This document shows positions 43,486-52,078 of a stretch of DNA of 64,000 nt, one piece after another. The translations under genes were made by a program, and so were the position numbers. Every line of letters begins with the position of its first letter. Position 1 is the stretch's first letter. Under the pieces are notes generated by a model. That model made no database searches. It was not told the DNA's origin and worked only from the letters and a program-made list of their open reading frames with translations. Source of the stretch: Rhodoferax sp. (GTDB taxonomy: Bacteria > Pseudomonadota > Gammaproteobacteria > Burkholderiales > Burkholderiaceae_C); the NCBI RefSeq assembly GCF_012927445.1, contig NZ_JABBPD010000008.1:372001-436000 (forward strand), read 5' to 3'.

Positions 43486-43939
43486 TTTTCAGGTGCTTCT
43501 TCTGCGTTCCTGGTCAGCATAGAGCATGGATAAATTGCTGAGATTCGGTACCACGATGTCGGGTGAAACTCCGCCGCCCAGGGTACGAAATTTGGTGGTC
43601 TGAGCTTGCTAGGTACGGGCCGCCAACAGTTCATTGTTGCTCAGTGTGATGAGCTTGCGCCTGTGGTGTAGGTATTGCACCTACGGGTCATCGTCCACGA
43701 TCACCGAGTAACGCCGTGGCTGTTCGATTCGTAGGACACGCCACTCGGCGATGAACATGTCAAAGCAGGTCTGCTCCACAGTGGCCAGCGAGGTGCCGTT
43801 TGAAATCGCCTGGGTCATCGCTTCGCAGCACGATATCTTCCAAGGCGCGACTGTCAATCAACAAACTCACACCACGCCAGAGATGTGCTTTGGTTTCACG
43901 TCGCTTTGTGCTGTCACGTAAATGCCATGAAGTTGCCAT
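43480..43939 (-). pseudogene. Possible decayed, unidentified ORF remnant
   Basis: Minus-strand pieces MATSWHLRDSTKRRETKAHLWRGVSLLIDSRALEDIVLRSDDPGDFKRHLAG | VEQTCFDMFIAEWRVLRIEQPRRYSVIVDDDP* | VQYLHHRRKLITLSNNELLAART* | QAQTTKFRTLGGGVSPDIVVPNLSNLSMLTRNAEEAPENQA, split by a frame change and two stops. Confidence 0.35.
43911..43939 (+). promoter_or_regulatory. Pho-box-like array: three 7-mers in exact 11-bp phase
   Basis: CTGTCAC-gtaa-ATGCCAT-gaag-TTGCCAT, compared with E. coli consensus CTGTCAT-N4-CTGTCAY. Confidence 0.5.
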
Positions 43940-44023
43940 CGAGCCGTAACGTTAAGCCGCCACTATTCGGTAGAGATAGGAAAAAAGCGCAACCATGTCC
44001 CAACGTGATTCAAGGAGATAGAA

Positions 44024-44872
44024 ATGAAAGAATTGCCAAATCCCACCTTCGCTTTGTCCCCGGTATCTTTGCCCAAGGGATTATTTCACCGATCCAGTGC
44101 ACATTTTCATGGCTCAAATCAAGCGCCCGTACCTCAGGTGGCGCAAGCCGGTCTTGCCGTTTCATGGGCCAGACACAATGACGAAGTTCGACAGGCACAG
44201 CGCTTGAGGTACCGGGTGTTCTCCGAAGAAATGGGAGCCCGACTGGATACCACCATCCCCGGGCACGATGTTGATCTGTTCGATAACTACTGCGAGCATC
44301 TTCTTGTGCGTGATCAGGTCACCAAGGAAGTGATCGGGACCTATCGGGTTCTCACGCCAGTACAAGCCAGACGCGTCGGTAGCACCTACAGCGATATCGA
44401 GTTTGACCTTACCCGCCTGCGTAGCTTGCGCGAGCGCATGGTGGAGTTGGGGCGCAGTTGCGTGCATCCTGACTATCGCCACGGCGGTGTCATCATGGCC
44501 TTGTGGGGTGCGCTGGCGGAGTTCATGGTGCGCAATAAGCTGGACACCATGATTGGCTGCGCGAGCATTCCCATGCTGCATAACGGGATCGTCAGCGGCG
44601 ACGTGGCCGCCAGCATCTGGCACCAACTCGCCCAAAGTCACATGGCGCCCATCGAGCACCATGTCCACCCGCGGTTGCCCTTGCCAGTTGAGCAATTGGA
44701 CAGTGGTTTGCCCGTTGAGCCTCCTGCATTGATCAAGGGTTATCTGCGTCTGGGCGCCAAGATTTTGGGTGCGCCGGCTTGGGATCCAGATTTCAATACA
44801 GCCGATCTGCCCATGATGATGCGCATCAATGATCTGCCTCCCCGTTACCGCAAGCACTTCTTGGGTACGTAA
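44024..44872 (+). CDS. olsB: OlsB-like GNAT acyltransferase (ornithine lipid synthesis type)
   Basis: AQRLRYRVFSEEMGARL...DNYCEHLLVRD...GTYRVLTPVQA...ELGRSCVHPDYRHGGVIMALW. Confidence 0.82.
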   Translation: MKELPNPTFALSPVSLPKGLFHRSSAHFHGSNQAPVPQVAQAGLAVSWARHNDEVRQAQRLRYRVFSEEMGARLDTTIPGHDVDLFDNYCEHLLVRDQVTKEVIGTYRVLTPVQARRVGSTYSDIEFDLTRLRSLRERMVELGRSCVHPDYRHGGVIMALWGALAEFMVRNKLDTMIGCASIPMLHNGIVSGDVAASIWHQLAQSHMAPIEHHVHPRLPLPVEQLDSGLPVEPPALIKGYLRLGAKILGAPAWDPDFNTADLPMMMRINDLPPRYRKHFLGT

Positions 44873-45735
44873 TGCGGGCGGCCTTCGATGACATGGGGCC
44901 GTGGAGCAGCAGCTCGATACCCGATGCAGACGATGACCAAGAAGATGAATTCAACAATAAGCGGTATCGGGCTATTTTCATTTCCGATCTGCATCTGGGG
45001 ACCCCCGGTTGTCAGGCCAGCGCACTGCTGGATTTTTTGAAGTCGCACCCCAGCGAGTATTTGTATTTGGTGGGCGACATCGTGGACGGCTGGCAGTTAC
45101 GACGCCGATGGTATTGGCCGCAATCCCACAATGATGTAGTGCAAAAACTGTTGCGTCGGGCGCGTAAAGGTTGTCATGTTGTTTATGTTCCGGGCAACCA
45201 TGATGAGTTCGCACGGGGCTTTGTCGGTCACCAGTTTGGTGGCATTGAAGTGACAGAAGATGCGATTCACACCACCGCGGATGGTCGCAATTTATGGATC
45301 ACACATGGCGATTATTTTGATGGTGTCATTCAGTGTGCCAAGTGGCTGGCCTATCTGGGCGACAACCTGTATGAATTGACGTTAAAGCTCAATCGCCATC
45401 TCAACCATTGGCGCACCCGCCTGGGCTTACCGTACTGGTCGCTCTCGGCCTATCTCAAACACAAGGTCAAGAAGGCGTTGAACTATGTGACTGATTTTGA
45501 GGTGGCGGTCGCCAATGAGGCCAAACGACGCGGTCATCAGGGGGTTGTCTGTGGTCATATTCACCGTGCCGAAATGCGCGACATCAATGGAACGCTCTAC
45601 TGCAATGACGGCGACTGGGTCGAAAGTCGCACTGCCTTAGTCGAGCACGACGACGGCCGGCTGGAATTGTTGCACTGGGCACCAGTTTCAGAGACGCAGG
45701 GGCAGAGTCACAAAACTGGGGCAACCGTCGCGTGA
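44872..45735 (+). CDS. PlcP/LpxH-like calcineurin-fold metallophosphoesterase
   Basis: FISDLHLGTPGCQASALLDFLKS...LVGDIVDGWQLRRRWYWPQSHNDVVQKLLRRARKG...VPGNHDEFARGF...VCGHIHRAEMRDI; TAATG overlap with olsB. Confidence 0.85.
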   Translation: MRAAFDDMGPWSSSSIPDADDDQEDEFNNKRYRAIFISDLHLGTPGCQASALLDFLKSHPSEYLYLVGDIVDGWQLRRRWYWPQSHNDVVQKLLRRARKGCHVVYVPGNHDEFARGFVGHQFGGIEVTEDAIHTTADGRNLWITHGDYFDGVIQCAKWLAYLGDNLYELTLKLNRHLNHWRTRLGLPYWSLSAYLKHKVKKALNYVTDFEVAVANEAKRRGHQGVVCGHIHRAEMRDINGTLYCNDGDWVESRTALVEHDDGRLELLHWAPVSETQGQSHKTGATVA

Positions 45736-46781
45736 AAATAGCACTGGTCACAGATGCTTGGCTGCCGCAAGTCAACGGCGTCGTCACCACGCTGGTCGAA
45801 CTGGTGCGCGAGCTTGAAAGCCTCGGCCATCAAATCGATGTGATTCATCCCGGACAGTTTAAAACCCGTCCTTGTCCTGGCTATGCGGGCATTGAACTGG
45901 CGGTCCGCTCAGGCAAAAACCTGTCGCAAAAACTTGATGGGCTGGCGCCGGATGCCATTCATATCGCCACCGAGGGGCCACTGGGGTGGGGCGCGCGAGC
46001 TTACTGCATCAAGAAAAAAATAAAATTCACGACGGCATTTCACACCAAATTTCCGGAAATTTTGCACGCAGCATTGAACGTTCCGCTTGCATGGGGTTAC
46101 GCTTTACTCCGCCATTTCCATAAGCCGTCGTCGGGCGTCATGGTGCCGACACAAGGGGTTCTGCGCATGCTCGATCAGCGCGGTTTTCGCAACCTTCGCC
46201 GCTGGACGCATGGCGTGGACATGGCGTTGTTTGCCTATCACGAGCAGCCAACAATTTACCCCTTGTTGGGTGCGCTGGCGCGTCCTGTTTCCTTGTTTGT
46301 TGGGCGGCTTTCCTACGAAAAGAACATTGAGGCGTTCTTGCAGCTGGATACCCCGGGAACTAAAGTGGTGTGTGGTGTCGGTCCATTGGGGGCGTCGTTA
46401 CAAGAACGCTATCCCTTGGTGCGCTGGCTGGGCAATTTGCCACGCGATGAGCTGGCACTGGTTTATGCCGCGGCTGACCTTTTTGTGCTGTCCAGCAAAT
46501 CAGAGACTTTCGGCTTGGTGATGCTGGAAGCGATGGCGTGTGGTACTCCGGTTGCGGCTTATCCCGTAGACGGACCGCTGGAGGTTTTAGGGCAAAGCAG
46601 TGGCGCGGCGTTGGGTGGCGCACTGCACCATGATCTGTTGACCGCCTGGTACCGCGCGCTGGCGGTGCCGCGGCACGAAGCACGTAACCGTGCGCAGGTT
46701 TTCAGTTGGACTCGGGCCACGCGCCTGTTTTTGGAGCATCTGGTCCCTGTGCGAAGCGTGCTCCCGGCTGGGCCTGACTAG
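45732..46781 (+). CDS. GT4-type glycosyltransferase (glycolipid synthase-like)
   Basis: MKIALVTDAWLPQVNGVVTTLVELVRELESLGHQIDVIHPG...ETFGLVMLEAMACGTPVAAYPVDGP; GTGA overlap with the upstream gene. Confidence 0.88.
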   Translation: MKIALVTDAWLPQVNGVVTTLVELVRELESLGHQIDVIHPGQFKTRPCPGYAGIELAVRSGKNLSQKLDGLAPDAIHIATEGPLGWGARAYCIKKKIKFTTAFHTKFPEILHAALNVPLAWGYALLRHFHKPSSGVMVPTQGVLRMLDQRGFRNLRRWTHGVDMALFAYHEQPTIYPLLGALARPVSLFVGRLSYEKNIEAFLQLDTPGTKVVCGVGPLGASLQERYPLVRWLGNLPRDELALVYAAADLFVLSSKSETFGLVMLEAMACGTPVAAYPVDGPLEVLGQSSGAALGGALHHDLLTAWYRALAVPRHEARNRAQVFSWTRATRLFLEHLVPVRSVLPAGPD

Positions 46782-46794
46782 TTGCATCTTGTTA

Positions 46795-46834
46795 CTGTCA
46801 TACGGTTGACATCAATTTGGTCAACAATCGTCAT
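46795..46834 (+). promoter_or_regulatory. Pho-box-like repeats upstream of ppk1 with a -10-like TAATAT (46842)
   Basis: CTGTCAT-acgg-TTGACAT, plus TCGTCAT 33 bp (3x11) from the first repeat. Confidence 0.55.
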
Positions 46835-46863
46835 CTATTTGTAATATACGGGCCCGGTACGAC

Positions 46864-48954
46864 ATGTCTCCTTCCATTCGTCAGTCGAAATTGACTCAGG
46901 TCTCTTCTGCAGTTGCATTGCTTGATCGCGATCACAGCATTCTGGCTTTCAATGAGCGGGTGCTGGATTGGGCCTACCGAGTGGATGTTCCACTGCTGGA
47001 GCGCCTTCGTTACCTGTGTATCGTGTCATCCAATCTAGACGAGTTTTTTGAGGTCCGTGCTGAACCTCATTTGGCGGCAAACCAGAATAAAGACGAAAAA
47101 GGACTCTATTCGGTAGAGTCTTTCAAAAGGCTGGCGGTCGCTGCGCATACCCTGGTGGCGCATCAATACGCGCTGTACAACGATGATTTGATGCCCGCCC
47201 TGGAAAAACAAGGCATCAAAATTGTGTCGCATGGCGAGCGCAACGTTGAGCAGCGCCGGTGGGTCAAGCTGTATTTTGAGCGTGAAGTTCGGCCCTTGTT
47301 AATTCCGGTTGGACTGGATCCATCGCATCCGTTTCCGCAGGTCGCCAACAAGTCCCTCAATTTTATTGTCCGCTTGAGCGGACGTGATGCGTTCGGGCGT
47401 GAAAACGAAATTGCGATCGTGAAGGTGCCGCGTGTTTTACCGCGCATGATCCGTATGCCGGAGCGGGTTTGTGGACAGACTAACTTTTTTGTATCGCTGT
47501 CGAGCGTGATTCGGGCTCACCTGGCTGAGTTGTTTCCCGGACGCGATGTTGGGCAATTTTCACAGTTCCGCGTTACCCGTCACTCAGACCTCGCGGTCGA
47601 CGAAGACGAAGTCAAAAATTTGCGTACGGCACTGCGCAAGGGTTTACAGCACCGTAATTTTGGCCAGGCGGTGCGGCTTGAGGTGTCGGCCGGATGTTCT
47701 GAATATCTTTCAGCCTTTCTGCTGAAACAGTTTGAATTGCCGGAGCAGGCGCTTTACCGTGTCGCTGGCCCGGTCAACCTGGTTCGGCTAACGCAATTAG
47801 TGGATCTGGTCGATGCGCCGCAGCTGTGCTTCCCTTTCTACAAGTCGTGTTATCCGACCCAACTGACACCCGGTTTATCGTTCTTCGATCAACTCAAGCA
47901 GGGTGATGTTTTGATTCACCAGCCCTTTGAGAGTTTTGACGGGGTTTTGGCATTTTTGCGTGAAGCCGTGAATGACCCGAACGTGCTGGCGATCAAGCAG
48001 ACCATCTACCGTACCGGCAGTGACGCCGCGCTCATGGATTTGCTGCGAGAGGGCGTACGTCGCGGCAAGGAAGTGACGGTGGTGGTGGAGCTGAAAGCCA
48101 GGTTTGATGAAGAGGCCAACATCAACTGGGCCGAAATGCTGGAGTCCATTGGGGCGCAGGTCTTGTATGGGGTGGTCGGACTAAAAACCCACGCCAAAAT
48201 GATGTTGATTACGCGCCGCGAAGGTAAGCAGCTCAAGCGCTACGCCCATTTGTCTACAGGTAATTACAACCCCCGAACTGCGCGCCTGTACACCGACTGG
48301 AGCCACCTGACGGCTGACCCCTTGCTCACCGCCGATCTGGAGCATGTGTTCGTTCACTTGGCCAGTCACAGCCGCTTGCCCAAACTGAACCGGGTACTGT
48401 TGGCTCCGTTTTATCTGCATGCCAAACTGATTGAGAAAATCAATGACTTGGCTGCCGTAGCCGCTTCTGGTGGGGTGGGGCGCATCGTTGCCAAGATGAA
48501 TGCATTAACGGATGAGACGCTCATTCATGCCTTGATCCGAGCAGGGCAGAAGGGCGTCAAAATTGACCTCATCGTGCGTGGCGCCTGCATGTTGCCAGCC
48601 CAGGTGCCGGGGCTGACGGACAACATTCATGTTCGTTCCGTGATCGGTCGTTTTCTGGAACACTCGCGGGTTTTCTACTTCCGCCGAGATGAGGTGGAAG
48701 AACTTTACCTCTCTAGTGCGGACTGGATGAACCGCAACATGATGCGTCGGGTGGAACTGGCTTGGCCGGTCACTGACCCGGTGCAACGTCAGCGCATTAT
48801 TGATGAATGTCTGGTGGCCTACCTGCATGATGGCGTCGATGCCTGGGATTTATTGCCGGATGGCACTTATGCCCGCGTCAAAAAAGTGGGCCATCGTGTA
48901 GCGCATGGTGCACAAGCCGCTTTGATGGTGCGCTATGCCGGGCAGGACGATTGA
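46864..48954 (+). CDS. ppk1: Polyphosphate kinase 1
   Basis: LAFNERVLDWAYRVDVPLLERLRYLCIVSSNLDEFFEVR...HAKMMLITRREGKQLKRYAHLSTGNYNPRTARLYTD. Confidence 0.97.
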   Translation: MSPSIRQSKLTQVSSAVALLDRDHSILAFNERVLDWAYRVDVPLLERLRYLCIVSSNLDEFFEVRAEPHLAANQNKDEKGLYSVESFKRLAVAAHTLVAHQYALYNDDLMPALEKQGIKIVSHGERNVEQRRWVKLYFEREVRPLLIPVGLDPSHPFPQVANKSLNFIVRLSGRDAFGRENEIAIVKVPRVLPRMIRMPERVCGQTNFFVSLSSVIRAHLAELFPGRDVGQFSQFRVTRHSDLAVDEDEVKNLRTALRKGLQHRNFGQAVRLEVSAGCSEYLSAFLLKQFELPEQALYRVAGPVNLVRLTQLVDLVDAPQLCFPFYKSCYPTQLTPGLSFFDQLKQGDVLIHQPFESFDGVLAFLREAVNDPNVLAIKQTIYRTGSDAALMDLLREGVRRGKEVTVVVELKARFDEEANINWAEMLESIGAQVLYGVVGLKTHAKMMLITRREGKQLKRYAHLSTGNYNPRTARLYTDWSHLTADPLLTADLEHVFVHLASHSRLPKLNRVLLAPFYLHAKLIEKINDLAAVAASGGVGRIVAKMNALTDETLIHALIRAGQKGVKIDLIVRGACMLPAQVPGLTDNIHVRSVIGRFLEHSRVFYFRRDEVEELYLSSADWMNRNMMRRVELAWPVTDPVQRQRIIDECLVAYLHDGVDAWDLLPDGTYARVKKVGHRVAHGAQAALMVRYAGQDD

Positions 48955-48955
48955 C

Positions 48956-49417
48956 ATGGATCTGGTCTTGTGGCGTCATGCAGAGGCCCAAGAATGGCTA
49001 GAAGGCTGTAATGATCTGGCTCGACCCCTCACTTCGCGCGGTGAAAAGCAGGCGGCACGCATGGCCAGTTGGCTGGATCGACAGTTGCCTGAAGGAACGC
49101 GGATTTTGGTAAGTCCCTCACGTCGTACCGAACAGACCGCGATTGCACTGGGTCGAAAATTTAAAGTAAGACCAGAGCTGGCACCTGACTGCAGTGTCGC
49201 CCAACTGCTTGAGTTGGTGCAATGGCCGGGTGCAAAAGGGACGGTGTTGGTGGTGGGCCATCAGCCCACGCTGGGGCAGACCATTGCCCAGTTGCTTGGT
49301 CTGAATGCCACCGAGTGCGCGGTAAAAAAAGGCGCTGTCTGGTGGCTGCGCAATCGGGAGCGAGAATCACATTCTCAAACGGTGGTGGTCACCGTGCAGT
49401 CGCCAGAAGTGCTTTAG
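48956..49417 (+). CDS. sixA: SixA-like phosphohistidine phosphatase
   Basis: MDLVLWRHAEAQEWLEGCNDLARPLTSRGEKQAARMASWL...LVVGHQPTLGQTIAQLLG. Confidence 0.9.
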   Translation: MDLVLWRHAEAQEWLEGCNDLARPLTSRGEKQAARMASWLDRQLPEGTRILVSPSRRTEQTAIALGRKFKVRPELAPDCSVAQLLELVQWPGAKGTVLVVGHQPTLGQTIAQLLGLNATECAVKKGAVWWLRNRERESHSQTVVVTVQSPEVL

Positions 49418-49463
49418 CAAGTAAAGCACTGGCGGGTGCACTCCCGATTCGTGAGCCGTCTGC

Positions 49464-50039
49464 TTAGGCTTTGGATGGACGTCCGGTCTTGATCGCTGGC
49501 ACCGCCTTCAACGCAGCCAAAAACGCCATGTCTGACATCGCGGCTAATGCCTTGATGCCAGCACGGATCAATTCGCTCTTTTTGACTGGACTGGCCAGTT
49601 TTCCAGCGCGTTGCTTCAGATCTTCCAGCACGGTGAATTCGACTTTAGGAATCGTAAAGCTGTCACGCACCAACTTTGGTTTTTTTGCCTTGGCTGTCTT
49701 TTCAATCTTTGCCTTGGCCAAAGCTTTGACAACTGGTTTAGCGGCCGGTTTAGCCAGTGGCTTGGCAGGAACTTTGACAACCGCTTTAACGGGTGCCTTG
49801 ACCGCTGTCTTGGCGGTTACTTTAACCAGCGGCTTAAGCGGTGTCTTAGCCGCTGCCTTAACTGGCGCCTTGGCAACCGAAACTGATTTTTTGGCGACGG
49901 GTTTCGCCGTAGCTTTGACGGCGACTTTTTCTAAAGCCACTGGCATCGCTGGCGTCGTTGCGATCTTGATTGGAGCGGAAGGCGCTACGACTGCTTTCAC
50001 GGCATCGGTAGTTTCGATTGTTTTTTCTGTTGTCGCCAT
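49464..50039 (-). CDS. Lysine/alanine/proline-rich H1-like protein with a folded C-terminal segment
   Basis: Low-complexity KxxAKxPxK tract (aa ~35-120), then KLVRDSFTIPKVEFTVLEDLKQRAGKLASPVKKSELIRAGIKALAAMSD...GRPSKA. Confidence 0.8.
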   Translation of the reverse strand: MATTEKTIETTDAVKAVVAPSAPIKIATTPAMPVALEKVAVKATAKPVAKKSVSVAKAPVKAAAKTPLKPLVKVTAKTAVKAPVKAVVKVPAKPLAKPAAKPVVKALAKAKIEKTAKAKKPKLVRDSFTIPKVEFTVLEDLKQRAGKLASPVKKSELIRAGIKALAAMSDMAFLAALKAVPAIKTGRPSKA

Positions 50040-50073
50040 AGTGAGCTTTCCTTTAAATAAACGGGGTATATAG

Positions 50074-50101
50074 TTTATATCGTTAACTAAAAAGCCGTCA
50101 A
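50074..50101 (-). promoter_or_regulatory. Sigma70-like promoter for the H1-like gene
   Basis: Minus strand TTGACG - 16 bp - TATAAA. Confidence 0.5.
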
Positions 50102-50112
50102 GTTGATTTGAC

Positions 50113-50130
50113 TTGTCACACCCATGTCAC
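50113..50130 (+). promoter_or_regulatory. Pho-box-like direct repeat between the H1-like gene and the EAL-CBS-GGDEF gene
   Basis: TTGTCAC-accc-ATGTCAC, 11-bp phase. Confidence 0.35.
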
Positions 50131-50179
50131 TCAATACTTTTAGACTGACAAAAATATAATTAATGAACGTTGGAATTCA

Positions 50180-52078
50180 ATGAGCTTTCTTCCGCTTGCG
50201 GCTATGACAGCCATCCCCGCGATGGATTCTTCTCCGGTTGATCTGGCACGACGACTTGGCACAGGTGCCAAGTTGATGCCAATCGCCTTGCGTTCAAATG
50301 CGGTGCGACGCGGGCGGGGTCCTTTGGCTGGCTTGATGCGCAGCAACGGACTCTATCCCGTGTACCAGCCGATTGTGTCGCTGCTTGATGGATCCATTTT
50401 TTCGCATGAGGCGCTGATCAGAGGGCCGCAAGGCAGCTCATTTCATGCCCCGGATGCCTTGCTGGCAGCTGCCGCACAAGAAAGCTTGAACTTTGAGTTT
50501 GAGAATTTCTGTGTCATCGAAGCGCTTGATCGCTGGGGCACGCTCAGTGAGTCAGGCCGTTTGTTTGTCAACATCAGTGCCGAGGTGCTGGTGCAGGTGC
50601 TCAAGCAGTGCGGGCGTGATCGCTTGCTGGAGTTGATGGGTGGTTATGGCGTATTGCCGCGCATGTTGGTGCTTGAGATCACCGAGCATGAGCGGGTGAC
50701 TGACATGGACTACCTGGCGAGTGTTGTTCAAGAAATACGCGCGGCTGGCGTGTCACTGGCACTGGACGATTTTGGTGATGGCCGATCAAGTCTGAGACTG
50801 TGGTCGCAGCTCAAACCTGAATTTGTGAAGATCGATAAATACTTCACCAAGGACATCAGTCAGCACGCCGACAAGCTCAAAACGATTCAGGCGCTCCAGC
50901 AAATCGCCGCCATTTTTGACACCGCACTGATTGCCGAAGGCATTGAGACCGAAGACGACTTGCGCGTTCTGCGAGACCTCGGCATCACCTACGGACAGGG
51001 CTATTTTCTCGGGCGCCCGGCACTGTTGCCGCGGGAGCAGATCGACGCCGAGGCGTTGGATGTGATGCTGGACCGCCGGGTTGCCGTGTTTCCCGAACTG
51101 CGGCGGGCATCCAATGCTGGCACCCTCAGTCGTCTTGCGGTGGTGGAGGCGCCCCCCGTCAGCTTGACCACCACCAACGATGCCCTGGCAACCCTGTTTT
51201 TGGCCCACACCAAGCTTCATGCGGTGGCGGTCGTTGACGGCATTCGGCCCGTGGGCATCATCAACCGTTCACTGTTCATGAATGAATACAGCAAGCTGTA
51301 TTACCGGGAAGTCTGGGGCCCCAAGTCGTGCATGACGCATGCCAATCTGGAACCCCGCCTGATTGAGCGCAACCACAATGTGGATGAGCTGATCGGCATT
51401 CTCACGTCGGATGATCAGCGCTATCTGGCCGATGGTTTCATCGTGACGGACAACGGTCGCTATGTCGGGATGGGGACGGGCGAGCAGCTGGTGCGTTCTG
51501 TCACTGAAACGCGCGTAGAAGCGGCACGCCACGCCAATCCGCTCACCTTTTTACCGGGCAATATTCCCATCAGCCAGCATATCGAGCGGCTCTTGAACAG
51601 TGGGGTTGAATTTGTTGCCTGCTATGCCGACCTGAATAATTTCAAGCCATTCAACGACCAATATGGTTACTGGCGCGGTGATGAAATGATCCGTTTGGTG
51701 GCCCGGCTCGCCTTGGCACACTGTGATCCCCGCTGTGACTTTGTGGGGCATGTGGGCGGCGACGACTTCATCATCTTGTACCAGAGCGCTGACTGGCAAC
51801 AGCAATGCGAGCAGTTCGTGAGCGAGTTTGCAGAGCGTGCCGTTGAGTTATTCGACGCGCCGGCCCGCGAGGCGGGCGGCATTCTGGCCGAAGACCGGCA
51901 TGGCGTGTCCCGGTTTTTCCCTCTGACCACGATATCGATCGGTGCGGTCAAAATTAAGCGGGACGAATTTACCAGCGCGGAGCAAGTGGCATCGGTCGCC
52001 GCACGGGCCAAGCACGACGCCAAAACCTGCGGCGAAGGTTTGCTGATTCTGGATACTTCGGAAATCAGCAGTCTGTAA
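50180..52078 (+). CDS. EAL - CBS pair - GGDEF protein (c-di-GMP turnover)
   Basis: VYQPIVSLLDGSIFSHEALIRGP, LALDDFGDGRSSL, CBS-like segment (aa ~310-430), C-terminal VGHVGGDDFIILY. Confidence 0.9.
   Translation: MSFLPLAAMTAIPAMDSSPVDLARRLGTGAKLMPIALRSNAVRRGRGPLAGLMRSNGLYPVYQPIVSLLDGSIFSHEALIRGPQGSSFHAPDALLAAAAQESLNFEFENFCVIEALDRWGTLSESGRLFVNISAEVLVQVLKQCGRDRLLELMGGYGVLPRMLVLEITEHERVTDMDYLASVVQEIRAAGVSLALDDFGDGRSSLRLWSQLKPEFVKIDKYFTKDISQHADKLKTIQALQQIAAIFDTALIAEGIETEDDLRVLRDLGITYGQGYFLGRPALLPREQIDAEALDVMLDRRVAVFPELRRASNAGTLSRLAVVEAPPVSLTTTNDALATLFLAHTKLHAVAVVDGIRPVGIINRSLFMNEYSKLYYREVWGPKSCMTHANLEPRLIERNHNVDELIGILTSDDQRYLADGFIVTDNGRYVGMGTGEQLVRSVTETRVEAARHANPLTFLPGNIPISQHIERLLNSGVEFVACYADLNNFKPFNDQYGYWRGDEMIRLVARLALAHCDPRCDFVGHVGGDDFIILYQSADWQQQCEQFVSEFAERAVELFDAPAREAGGILAEDRHGVSRFFPLTTISIGAVKIKRDEFTSAEQVASVAARAKHDAKTCGEGLLILDTSEISSL

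Noticed and set aside
49401-49434. Hairpin AGTGCTTT-N7-AAAGCACT at the sixA stop codon
   Set aside because: A good stem, but with no T tract I could not support a terminator call.
49611-49886. Repetitive plus-strand ORFs opposite the H1-like gene, considered as a tandem-repeat or CRISPR-like array
   Set aside because: The periodicity comes from the lysine/alanine/proline codon repeats of the minus-strand gene; no constant repeat with unique spacers.
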